39,182 nucleotides of DNA, taken from Candidatus Darwinimomas equi. GTDB taxonomy: Bacteria > Bacillota > Clostridia > Lachnospirales > Lachnospiraceae. Within the stretch, counting starts at the first letter, position 1; each line of letters begins with the position of its first letter. Shown one piece after another: positions 30,819 to 39,182 of this stretch. A program made the translations under genes and the position numbers. The stretch is taken from NCBI GenBank assembly GCA_018066045.1, contig JAGHSD010000051.1, positions 1-39,182 on the forward strand, written 5' to 3'. The notes beneath the pieces are model-generated. The model had not been told where the DNA came from. It saw only the letters and a list, made by a program, of their open reading frames with translations, and made no database searches.

Positions 30819-31227
30819 CCTCAGTTCCTTCTTTCAGATTATCCGTAAAATCTTCAATAACAGAAGTAAGTCTCATATAGTTTTCTGTATCAGCAACCGG
30901 AGCCGTGAACGTTCTTTCATCAAATTCTGCTGCAGCATTGTCTGACAGATCGTTTTTGGAAACATATACCGGCTTTCCGTAAAACCTTCCCACAGTATGC
31001 AGCCTTTTTTCAACACTTTCCTCAATGCTATCTATACTGCTGTTTCCCGACTTCCATTTTTCTTCCAGATATGCCGCCCTCACTGCTGCCTCGTTCGCAA
31101 CATAATTTCCGAAAATATTATCACGGCACTGATATGCAAACATGATCATGGTCACAAGGCAAAGAAAGATGACGGACAGCACAAGAGTCGCTTCTACCGT
31201 AAAGCTTGCTTTCATCTGACAGTTCAT
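30811..31227 (-). CDS. TadE-like pseudopilin
   Basis: N-terminal MNCQMKA-SFTVEATLVLSVIFLCLVTMIMFAY: Glu at +5 of the predicted prepilin cleavage site and a single TM. Confidence 0.75.
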   Translation of the reverse strand: MNCQMKASFTVEATLVLSVIFLCLVTMIMFAYQCRDNIFGNYVANEAAVRAAYLEEKWKSGNSSIDSIEESVEKRLHTVGRFYGKPVYVSKNDLSDNAAAEFDERTFTAPVADTENYMRLTSVIEDFTDNLKEGTEDE

Positions 31228-31240
31228 TGCATCAATACCT

Positions 31241-31696
31241 CTATACTATAAACATCACTCCGAATGCCACCGGAAGGGCTATCGGAAGAAGCGGAAGTGT
31301 GCATCCGCGTATCTTCCGGTTTTTAAAGAACCTTACGGCACATACCACCAGCGAGATAAATGCCCCGAGGATCATCGCCCCGCCGATAAGGAGGATGTTT
31401 CTGCAGCCTAAAACCAACGCAGTGGCAGTAAAGAACATGGCGTCACCATACCCCAACTGCTGACGGGTCAGGATCGCTATCAGCCACATTACTGCCGCCG
31501 ACAAAAGGCCCAGCCCTATCCTGCCCCACAGGATCTCTTTTCCTGTTACAGCCATCCATATATAACCGGCTATCGTTAATATGAACATGGCAATAAACCA
31601 TCTTATATTCACTGTGCCCTTTCTGAAATCGCTGGCGGCACAGACGATTACAAATATCGCAAAAAGCATTTTTCCGTACATAAAATCTATAAGCAT
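31241..31696 (-). CDS. A24 family prepilin peptidase (TadV/CpaA-like)
   Basis: Multi-TM protein with two catalytic Asp contexts: AASDFRKGTVNIRW and GYGDAMFF. Confidence 0.85.
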   Translation of the reverse strand: MLIDFMYGKMLFAIFVIVCAASDFRKGTVNIRWFIAMFILTIAGYIWMAVTGKEILWGRIGLGLLSAAVMWLIAILTRQQLGYGDAMFFTATALVLGCRNILLIGGAMILGAFISLVVCAVRFFKNRKIRGCTLPLLPIALPVAFGVMFIV

Positions 31697-32619
31697 TATT
31701 TTCCTCCGTAATTACCGCAATAACTGCAGCATCCTAAGTGCTCCACCGTCGATTTCTTCACAGCCTGCGGAAATGCCTGCATCGCCGTGCAGTGCACATC
31801 CGTATGGAATTTCCCGCCTTCCGGTGTCACATATACCTGCTGACCCGGAACGGCAGCTCTCCCGCATCTGTCGCATGGTGTTCTGCCTTCCGCTCTTCCG
31901 TTTCCGTTCACAGTTACTGTACTCCAACTGTTTGACAGATAATGACAGCTTGGGGAAAGATGATATCTGGTGGGATTCTTTCCTATGTATACGATTTCAT
32001 CATCTTCGGCTTCCGCATCACCGGCATGGCTCCCTCCGCTTCCGTCTTTTCCCGTCCATGCCCTGCGTGCCGCGACCGTCTCCTGTGTAAGAGTTCCCAG
32101 TCTTAATACCGGAAAGGGAAGTTTGTATTCATAATCAAGTTTTACAACTATCATATCGTTCTCCCTCATAAATTCACTGTCTAAAAAGTTTATGATATTC
32201 AGTCCCCGGTCATCGACCTGCTGTCCTGCTCTTGCAGCGGCAAAGGCTCCGAGTGCGGCATCCGTAGCCAGATTCATGTATTCATCAGCCTCTCCGCCTT
32301 TATCCTCCTGTTTACCCTCCCGTATCTCATTCACCGTATACATGTATCTGCTGACATCCGTTACTACAGATTCAGCCGCTATCTGCATCTGCCGGTCCGC
32401 ATCCATGATTCGCAGCGGAATCATCAGGATAATCATGGAAAACAGTATAAGAGGCAGACCAAGCGCAGCTTCTATCGTTAATGAGGCATTCAGACACACT
32501 CTCTTATCTTTTTCAATGATGCCACAGACATGCGCTTGGAGAGGCGTACTTGTTTTTTGGAATTTTGTATTGAGTTTTGTAAAAAGAGACAGATAAGAGA
32601 GCATGTCCGAAAACCCCAT
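31696..32619 (-). CDS. TadE-like protein with two C-terminal Cys/His modules
   Basis: LNA-SLTIEAALGLPLILFSMIILMIPL TadE-type segment, then VYIGKNPTRYHLSPSCHYL...CDRCG and VYVTPEGGKFHTDVHCTAM...CSYCG. Confidence 0.7.
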   Translation of the reverse strand: MGFSDMLSYLSLFTKLNTKFQKTSTPLQAHVCGIIEKDKRVCLNASLTIEAALGLPLILFSMIILMIPLRIMDADRQMQIAAESVVTDVSRYMYTVNEIREGKQEDKGGEADEYMNLATDAALGAFAAARAGQQVDDRGLNIINFLDSEFMRENDMIVVKLDYEYKLPFPVLRLGTLTQETVAARRAWTGKDGSGGSHAGDAEAEDDEIVYIGKNPTRYHLSPSCHYLSNSWSTVTVNGNGRAEGRTPCDRCGRAAVPGQQVYVTPEGGKFHTDVHCTAMQAFPQAVKKSTVEHLGCCSYCGNYGGK

Positions 32620-32632
32620 TAACTCATATTCA

Positions 32633-34612
32633 TCAATATGCCTTTACGGCATTGGTCTTTATCGTAAAATCGCGCGCCAGACCCATAGTTTCACCTGATA
32701 TCATCGGTATGGAAGTAAACAGATGTTTAACCGCGGCAGTAAATTCCATATCTGTTCCGTATACACAGTTCTTCATCTCAAAATCCTCATCATTTATTTC
32801 TGTATTAACCTGCATGATATCCATCATCCTGTAATTCCGTATTTCAGAGAAAAGCAGAAGGATAATGAACTTCAGATAATTCTCATAATCAAGTCCCCTG
32901 TCGTCACCCGAATCCGGTCCGGACAGATGTCTGCTCTCTCCCCAGTTCAGAATAGAAGAAACATCAAGTTTCCATTCCAAAGGCTGTTTGACCAGAGAAA
33001 CTCTGTTACCTTTAAGAAGAGCCCTGCAGTCAGTAACGGATTCCGCACCCGCCCATACACCGATGATAAGACATTCAACCACCGGAACCAGCGCGGTAAG
33101 CGTACCTCCGCTTGCACCTATTACTATCTCTTCAGCCAGATGCCTTGCCTGTGCCCTCTTATTACCGTCACGCATTATGCTCAGATAATTCATGCCTTCA
33201 CGTATGGCAAATACCTTTCCGGCGGCAGAAGAAAGATTGTCCCTGTCATTTGTTTTTCCTGCACAGATATACTCCATCTCATATCTGACAGGGCCCTCTG
33301 TATCATCCGTAAACTCTGAAAAATACCTCGCAGCATACTCTGCAATCAGCACATTCTCAATAACTGTACGATATTCCGTGGTTCTATCTGTCCCCGTACA
33401 TGTAAGCGACGGTGCTCCGCTCATATCAATATCAGCATTGCTCACGCTCCGGCCTTCGGGAACGATGAGTGCCAGAAGGCCGTCTCCTGCCGCGCTTCCC
33501 AAAAGATCCTTCGCGCTTTCAATAAAACCTTTTTCTTTTTCGTCCGCAACTCCGAATTCAAAATCAAGGTCAGGAATATTTATTGATGCAAATGCATCCG
33601 CAAGCTCATACCACAGGTCCCTGATCTCGCTGTAATCATAATCTTCATCATCTTCAATTGCCGCCTCATACTCTTCAATCATATCTGCGGCCTCTTTACT
33701 TCTTCTGACCGCTTCTATGTTATCGATGGTTACTGAATAAATCTCTTCGACCTGCGTTCTCCGGTTTTTCTCTTCGGCAGAATATCCAAGATAATCATCC
33801 TTTACGGATCTGATGATTTCTTTTCCTTCATCGCTGTTTATATCCGCATATGCGGAAGCATGGTTTTCATCTACCTCATTCAAGGCTTTTTCAAGTTCAT
33901 AAGAACCGTCCTCGTAAACGCATACCAGTCCACCATCACCGCCTTTTCCCGTGACCTTTTCTATCTCATTTATCATCTGATCCGCGTAGCGCTGAAAACT
34001 TCCGTTGGAACCGCTATGAAGTGCCGAGACAGCTTTGCCCTGAACTTCCTTCTGTCTGTTCAATGACTTGTTTATATCCATCAGAGCCTGTTCAACCTTA
34101 AGTGCCTCTTTGGATTTCTCCGCATAATCAGCCGTGATTTCTTCCATAGCCTCAGCTTCTTTCAGATCTTTCCACAGATCATCCAGTTCCTCCGCCGCAC
34201 TCACATCAAAGAGTTCCTCTGCAAGGCCGTAATTCATATAATCAATAATTTCCTGTTCCAGCCACTCTCCTCCGGTATCCGTCAGATAAGAGATCTTGTT
34301 GATACCGGCCGTAACTTCATCCATACCCATCCAGCTCTTTACTTTTATGTACGGATCTATATATTTCATCGCAGAGTTTTCGGCCTCTGTCATATCCTCA
34401 CACTCATATGCCAGGATTCTGTATCTGTCCCACAGTCCGTTATGATATTCGGAAAACAACGAATCCATAGCCGATCCCGCTGCCGTCTCAAGATGGAACT
34501 TCAGGCCTGCAGTACGAGCCGATTCAACCAAAGTCAGGACAAGCGCGGATACGCACACAAAAATCAACGCAAGAAATACGGTTATGGTTCCCCTCAATGG
34601 CTTCATATACAT
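32633..34612 (-). CDS. DUF5702-like Tad locus protein
   Basis: GTITVFLALIFVCVSALVLTLVESARTAGLKFHLETAAGSAMDSLFSEYHNGLWDRYRIL N-terminus typical of DUF5702 proteins. Confidence 0.75.
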   Translation of the reverse strand: MYMKPLRGTITVFLALIFVCVSALVLTLVESARTAGLKFHLETAAGSAMDSLFSEYHNGLWDRYRILAYECEDMTEAENSAMKYIDPYIKVKSWMGMDEVTAGINKISYLTDTGGEWLEQEIIDYMNYGLAEELFDVSAAEELDDLWKDLKEAEAMEEITADYAEKSKEALKVEQALMDINKSLNRQKEVQGKAVSALHSGSNGSFQRYADQMINEIEKVTGKGGDGGLVCVYEDGSYELEKALNEVDENHASAYADINSDEGKEIIRSVKDDYLGYSAEEKNRRTQVEEIYSVTIDNIEAVRRSKEAADMIEEYEAAIEDDEDYDYSEIRDLWYELADAFASINIPDLDFEFGVADEKEKGFIESAKDLLGSAAGDGLLALIVPEGRSVSNADIDMSGAPSLTCTGTDRTTEYRTVIENVLIAEYAARYFSEFTDDTEGPVRYEMEYICAGKTNDRDNLSSAAGKVFAIREGMNYLSIMRDGNKRAQARHLAEEIVIGASGGTLTALVPVVECLIIGVWAGAESVTDCRALLKGNRVSLVKQPLEWKLDVSSILNWGESRHLSGPDSGDDRGLDYENYLKFIILLLFSEIRNYRMMDIMQVNTEINDEDFEMKNCVYGTDMEFTAAVKHLFTSIPMISGETMGLARDFTIKTNAVKAY

Positions 34613-34615
34613 TTC

Positions 34616-34831
34616 TTATGACGTATATACGTTTTCCGCAGCACCCTGAATCTGATCCATAATATTCCCCAGCAGCTTCGTAATCCTGCCCTTGAAAACA
34701 ATAACCAGCCCGATCAGCACGACTAAAATCAGAACGACTTCGATAGTTCCCATGCCGCTCTCGTCCGCGAATTTTTCCCTGATTTTCGGTATCCATCCGT
34801 ATCTGATATTGAAAAAAACTGTTCTAAACAT
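34616..34831 (-). CDS. Flp1-family type IVb pilin
   Basis: 71 aa; FADESG-MGTIEVVLILVVLIGLVIVFKGRITKLL with Glu+5 after the predicted Gly cleavage site. Confidence 0.85.
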   Translation of the reverse strand: MFRTVFFNIRYGWIPKIREKFADESGMGTIEVVLILVVLIGLVIVFKGRITKLLGNIMDQIQGAAENVYTS

Positions 34832-34855
34832 AATTGCCTCCTTATATTTCTATAT

Positions 34856-36094
34856 TTAAATAAATCCCATAATTGCAGGTGTCTTGATAATCACCATAAC
34901 TATTACCAGCATCATGATCAGAGGAATCAGAAGCTTTGTTGAAGCCTCTTCTCCCTGACGAAGCGCCAGATTTCTTCGTTCCTCCCATGCTTCCATCATC
35001 TCCAACTGAAGAAGCGATTTCATATTCGCCACCCCGGATCTGCGATTCTGCTCAAGAAGCGACGCCAGTTTCATATACTGCTTCAGCCTGCATTGTCTTC
35101 CGAAGTCCCGATATACCGCGCCTTCCGGCGTCCCTGTTTTCAGCCTGTTATTTGCCCTGCATAATTCCTCATATGCATATCTGATTTCGAATTTATCATC
35201 AGCCTTTCTTTTATTCTCATAATCATCAGCTATGGTATTCCATGCAGTCCTCACACTCATCCCGGCTCCGACAAAAATCAGAAGCCTGGAAACGATCTCC
35301 GGATAATCCATCTGCATCTGTTTGTCTCTTTTCTTCTGTTCTGTTTTCTCGTTCTCTCTGTCACGCAGAAAAAACAGCAGTGCCAGAACTATCCCGAATA
35401 TCCATATGAAGTTGTAAGACCTGTCCTTAGAATCAGTGTATCTGATACTTCGTCCCTCATAGTTCTCAGGAAGTTCCACTTTCGGTGCAGTCGCCGCTTT
35501 TTCATCGGCATCCTCTATCATCTCGATCAGGCCTTTTGCACGTCTTTCAGAATCCGTCAGCTTCTGCGGCATGACGGTTACCGGCACCGCATACTCATTC
35601 TTATAATCTTCATTGCTGACCGCAACATGCAGTATGGTTTCCCTTGCTTCCCCGAGTTCTGCGTTTTTCACGGTTCCCGCTGACGTGATCACATCCCTGT
35701 CGTCCGAAGTCCATACAAGTTTGAATCCGTACTCAGAACTGCGGTCCGGGAGTTTCATATCATAATAAATCTCACTCGTTGAGGGATTGTCCCCCAGCGC
35801 TTCCTCCACCGCACTCTCCATACATCTACGCATGGCATCATCTATCTCATCGTCACTGTATTTTCTCGGCTGTACGGAAATATTCATCTGCACGGTATCA
35901 TCTTCCAGTCCGTCCACATATAACGATTCCGTTTTTTTATTTCCGTATCCTGCCCGTTCTATCTCGTGAATGCTTTCAGCCTTTCCGGGCTGCAGAATCT
36001 GTGCCAGCACAAACAAAACAACACCGCCGGCAACACATATGATCTGCAGTTTGTATTTCTTTGTCAGACCTTTGATCTTCTCTCTATCCATCAA
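34856..36094 (-). CDS. TadC-like T2SF-family membrane protein with large extracytoplasmic insertion
   Basis: C-terminal DYPEIVSRLLIFVGAGMSVRTAWNTIA ... KQYMKLASLLEQNRRSGVANM ... GEEASTKLLIPLIMMLVIVMVIIKTPA is TadC-like. Confidence 0.82.
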   Translation of the reverse strand: MMDREKIKGLTKKYKLQIICVAGGVVLFVLAQILQPGKAESIHEIERAGYGNKKTESLYVDGLEDDTVQMNISVQPRKYSDDEIDDAMRRCMESAVEEALGDNPSTSEIYYDMKLPDRSSEYGFKLVWTSDDRDVITSAGTVKNAELGEARETILHVAVSNEDYKNEYAVPVTVMPQKLTDSERRAKGLIEMIEDADEKAATAPKVELPENYEGRSIRYTDSKDRSYNFIWIFGIVLALLFFLRDRENEKTEQKKRDKQMQMDYPEIVSRLLIFVGAGMSVRTAWNTIADDYENKRKADDKFEIRYAYEELCRANNRLKTGTPEGAVYRDFGRQCRLKQYMKLASLLEQNRRSGVANMKSLLQLEMMEAWEERRNLALRQGEEASTKLLIPLIMMLVIVMVIIKTPAIMGFI

Positions 36095-36834
36095 ATCTCA
36101 ATCTCCAGAATCTTCTGTCCTATCAGAATCGCTGCGATATATGCCGCCAGACAGACCGTCATAATTATTCTTCCTGCCGCAGTCTCATACATGACACCGA
36201 AGAATCCCGGGGATGTAACTTCAATATATAAGACTATGACTATCGGTATAATACTCATCACCTTCTGTTCAAGTCTTTTCTCAGCTGTCTGCGTCAGGAT
36301 CTCCTCTTTGATCCGGATCTTGTCCCCGATGGTATCGGCAGTCCTCATGATGATCGAGTTAAGTTCTCCTCCTGTGCGTTTTGCCGCTCTTATAACCCTG
36401 GCGAAATTCTCTATATCATCCGTTCCGCTTCTTCCGGCAAACTCCTGCCATGCAGTCTCCACCGGAACGTTCATTTTCACCCTGTGATTCATATAGTCAA
36501 ATTCACGGACTATCATCGAATTCCCGTCATAAATCAGTTTCAGTTCCTCACCTGTCTCTATCATGGCATTCTCCATCGAATATCCCGCGGACAAAGCGGA
36601 CGCCAGTACAGTTATGGCTTCTCTGAATTCCGAAGAGAGCCTTCTCTTTCGTTCCTCATAAAGATCTCTTTTCTTATACAGCGGATACAAAATAGCCGCA
36701 GGCACGGCAAGTATCGCGAACACGATAAGATTCCTGTAAAAAACAAATGCCGCTATTCCCGCAATCACTATTCCCGTCAGCCCGTATCGTACCCACTCTC
36801 CGGTGCTTAATTTATATACCGTATAATCCGTCAC
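36091..36834 (-). CDS. TadB-like T2SF-family membrane protein
   Basis: LSSEFREAITVLASALSAGYSMENAM, FARVIRAAKRTGGELNSIIMRTADTI. Likely GTG start at 36834 ([14 protein letters not shown]); the ORF-track call from 36981 overlaps tadA by 170 nt. Confidence 0.82.
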   Translation of the reverse strand: MTDYTVYKLSTGEWVRYGLTGIVIAGIAAFVFYRNLIVFAILAVPAAILYPLYKKRDLYEERKRRLSSEFREAITVLASALSAGYSMENAMIETGEELKLIYDGNSMIVREFDYMNHRVKMNVPVETAWQEFAGRSGTDDIENFARVIRAAKRTGGELNSIIMRTADTIGDKIRIKEEILTQTAEKRLEQKVMSIIPIVIVLYIEVTSPGFFGVMYETAAGRIIMTVCLAAYIAAILIGQKILEIEI

Positions 36835-38056
36835 CTGAGGCTGCGAGCTTTGCTGTGTTTTTAAGAGACGAAACCTTCCTGAGCCCTCCTCTGACTGTCC
36901 TTGATGCCTTTGCCGCCGGTCCGGATTCTTCGCAGAATTCATATATAACGTTTGTTCTGATCTGGCCTTCCTCATACCCAAGTACCTCCACTATGGACAG
37001 GACCCTCCTGCTTCTGTCCCTGACTCTTCCCAAATGCACTAATATGTCCAGTGCATTTGCCATCTGTCCGCGTATCGCATCAAGCGGCATTCCCGCACCG
37101 GCACTTCCGCTTAAAACCATAGTCTCGATACGTGTCAGCATTTCCCTTGCAGAGTTTGCATGACCCGTACTCAGGCTGCCGTCATGTCCGGTATTCATAG
37201 CCTGAAGCATATCCAGCGCCTCCGCACCTCTGACCTCCCCGACCACGATCCGGTCCGGGTTCATCCTCAGCGATGCCTTGATCAGATCGGCTATTCCGAC
37301 TGCGCCTTCCCCCTGGGAATTGGCTCCCCTTGCTTCCAGACTCACTAAATTCTCAATATGCCTCAGCTGAAGCTCCGCCGAATCCTCTATGGTAATCACG
37401 CGTTCCGATGACGGTATGAATCCCGACAGAGCATTCAGAAATGTAGTCTTGCCGGAATTTGTCCCGCCCGAAATGAAAATGTTATACCCCGCTCTTACCA
37501 GCCTTCCCAAAAACTCCGCCGCCTCGCGTGTTATCGCTCCGTAAGCAATCAGTTTCTCCATTGATATAGGTTCGGGAAATTTTCGTATCGTCAGCACCGG
37601 CCCCGTAAGAGAAACCGGCGGGAGTACAACATGCACTCTCGATCCGTCAGGCAGTCTGGCATCCACTACCGGCTGGCTTACATTGACAACCCTGTTCACT
37701 CTCGAAACTATCTGCTGTATAAGATTTTCAAGCTGCTCGCGTGACGAGAATTTCAGCGGCCACTCCACCACCTGTCCGGCCTGCTCCACAAAGACATGAT
37801 CCGGTCCGTTTACCATAATCTCGGTAATATCCGGCCTGTCTATCAGTTCCTGCAATATATCAAGCCTCCGGAACGAGTCAAACAGCCTGCCTCTTATCTG
37901 AAGTTTCCGGCTGACCGGAAGAAAACTGTCCTGCTCGGCAATCTCAATCTGCTCATCGATCATGTTATACAGTTCCTCATCATCCACCCCGCTCATGTCG
38001 GAAAGCCTGTCACTCAGATTCGCCTGTATCAGGGAAAAGACCTCCTGCGTATTCAT
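36812..38056 (-). CDS. TadA/CpaF-family secretion ATPase
   Basis: [16 protein letters not shown] Walker [35 protein letters not shown]. Start uncertain (38056 MNTQEVF used here; the ORF extends to 38116). Confidence 0.94.
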   Translation of the reverse strand: MNTQEVFSLIQANLSDRLSDMSGVDDEELYNMIDEQIEIAEQDSFLPVSRKLQIRGRLFDSFRRLDILQELIDRPDITEIMVNGPDHVFVEQAGQVVEWPLKFSSREQLENLIQQIVSRVNRVVNVSQPVVDARLPDGSRVHVVLPPVSLTGPVLTIRKFPEPISMEKLIAYGAITREAAEFLGRLVRAGYNIFISGGTNSGKTTFLNALSGFIPSSERVITIEDSAELQLRHIENLVSLEARGANSQGEGAVGIADLIKASLRMNPDRIVVGEVRGAEALDMLQAMNTGHDGSLSTGHANSAREMLTRIETMVLSGSAGAGMPLDAIRGQMANALDILVHLGRVRDRSRRVLSIVEVLGYEEGQIRTNVIYEFCEESGPAAKASRTVRGGLRKVSSLKNTAKLAASGDGLYGI

Positions 38057-39011
38057 ACATGGCCCCATATCCGTATTCCTCCTCTTCCGGAAGCGCTCTG
38101 TCAAACCTTTCCTCATATGGCAGCTTCACTTCTTTTATCCTCGCAAGCATTTCCGCTCTTCCGCTCTGTTCCAGAGACTCCCTGTACTCCGCAGCCTTGT
38201 ACGAACTGATTGCATCATCCGGCACCGGCATGTAAACCTCATCGCATATCTCCGTGATCTCGGCGGCATGCTTCCCGTAACTACCCATGTCAAGAATCAG
38301 GAAATCATATCCGCTCTCCTTCTTAATATGCCCTAAAAGATCCGTCATCTGCTGCGGACTCAGTGCCGCAAGATCCTCCGCGTATCTCACCGGCGCAATA
38401 TAATCCGTACTTCCGAAATGACATACCGACTGCGACAGCCGCACCCACGAATATCTTCCCTGCCTGTACGCATAAATCACATCGGACAAATCTCCGACCG
38501 CATCCGCCGCCAGATATCTGAAAACCCCGGCGAACTCATCTAAAATTATCAGCAGGCAGCGCCCTCTCTGCCCCAGCAGCTGAGAGACAGTTATGGAAAA
38601 TGTAGTCTTCCCGCAGCGTCCTGCCGGGGAATACACTCCTATCATACGGCTCCGCTTTGCCGAAGCGTGTTCAAGATAGGACGGAGCCTTGTCCTCGTAT
38701 TCCCTGAGAACATTTTTTAACAGAAGATCCGCCCTGGAATATTTATTTACGGACGGAACCGCAACCGAAGAGAATCCGTCACCGGACAGACATATGACAA
38801 CTCCGCCGACATCACCCTCGTGAAGCCCGCAGTATTCAGTTTCATCGATCAGGAGAATCCGAACATCATAATCAGAATTTTTAGAAAGGAATTTTTTGGT
38901 ATCAGAAAAGATGACCGCTTTCATGCCGCCATTCTCGTGGTTGTTGAAATATTGTGCCAGTCTCCCGGCATACTCGACATCGGGATCTACTATTGCGATA
39001 ACACGACGCAC
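38010..39011 (-). CDS. TadZ/CpaE-like ParA-type ATPase
   Basis: Receiver-like N-terminus VRRVIAIVDPDVEYAGRLAQYF and GVYSPAGRCGKTTFSITVSQLL deviant Walker A. GTG start at 39011; the ORF-track start (TTG 39098) coincides with a -35 box. Confidence 0.82.
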   Translation of the reverse strand: MRRVIAIVDPDVEYAGRLAQYFNNHENGGMKAVIFSDTKKFLSKNSDYDVRILLIDETEYCGLHEGDVGGVVICLSGDGFSSVAVPSVNKYSRADLLLKNVLREYEDKAPSYLEHASAKRSRMIGVYSPAGRCGKTTFSITVSQLLGQRGRCLLIILDEFAGVFRYLAADAVGDLSDVIYAYRQGRYSWVRLSQSVCHFGSTDYIAPVRYAEDLAALSPQQMTDLLGHIKKESGYDFLILDMGSYGKHAAEITEICDEVYMPVPDDAISSYKAAEYRESLEQSGRAEMLARIKEVKLPYEERFDRALPEEEEYGYGAMYEYAGGLFPDTGESE

Positions 39012-39069
39012 TGCCGCTTTGCAAAGACGAGTAAAAAGAATATAAAAGACATTAACAAATCTTGCGCAA

Positions 39070-39098
39070 ATAATATACTCAAAAAAACTCCCGGTCAA
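39070..39098 (-). promoter_or_regulatory. Tad locus promoter
   Basis: Minus strand TTGACC (39093-39098), 17 nt, TATTAT (39070-39075). Confidence 0.7.
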
Positions 39099-39130
39099 GA
39101 CTTTTGATTCAAAATCCCACCAGGAGTTTT
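39081..39130 (-). terminator. Probable terminator of a gene upstream of the window, overlapping the Tad promoter
   Basis: Minus strand AAAACTCCTGG ... CCGGGAGTTTT (one U.G wobble) followed by a T run. Confidence 0.6.
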
Positions 39131-39182
39131 CTTAGAAAATTTTTCTATATATTTTTTCTATAAAACTTTTACTACTCAACCC

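Noticed and set aside
32723-33319. 198-aa plus-strand ORF
   Set aside because: Antisense to the DUF5702-like gene with no supporting signals.
34524-34796. 90-aa minus-strand ORF
   Set aside because: Out-of-frame overlap with the Flp1 pilin gene and DUF5702-like start.

Overview
This 39.2 kb window looks like a Firmicutes (Lachnospiraceae-like) chromosome. It is almost entirely protein-coding and mostly on the minus strand. Read 5'->3' on the minus strand from the right edge, it contains: (1) a Gram-positive Tad/Flp (type IVb) pilus locus, order tadZ/cpaE-like, tadA/cpaF, tadB, tadC, flp1 pilin, DUF5702-like protein, TadE-like protein with a Cys/His-rich tail, prepilin peptidase, second TadE-like protein, DUF6382-like protein, running directly into recJ and apt; (2) a CdaR/PucR-type regulator, ftsE, ftsX, an M23 peptidase and an S41 CTP protease; (3) tRNA-Val(UAC) and tRNA-Met(CAU) with a consensus promoter and their own terminator; (4) a small Cys-rich ORF, uvrA, a MATE transporter and type III glutamine synthetase; (5) plus-strand hpf; (6) secA, prfB (no frameshift site) and a short homoserine dehydrogenase; (7) plus-strand lepB; (8) a guanylate kinase-like gene, holB, ricT, trmN6, rsmI, an MBL hydrolase, a lipoprotein, metG, tatD and rsmA, resembling the Bacillus holB-ksgA neighbourhood. 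The least explained material is in the Tad locus: a TadE-like protein ending in two tandem H-x(n)-C...CxxC modules, and a TadC-like protein with a ~190-aa extracytoplasmic insertion resembling a bacterial Ig-like fold. Other items are a 58-aa Cys-rich ORF overlapping uvrA and several terminator/promoter overlaps. No CRISPR array, transposon or rRNA was seen. All family calls come from reading the protein sequences; no database search was run.
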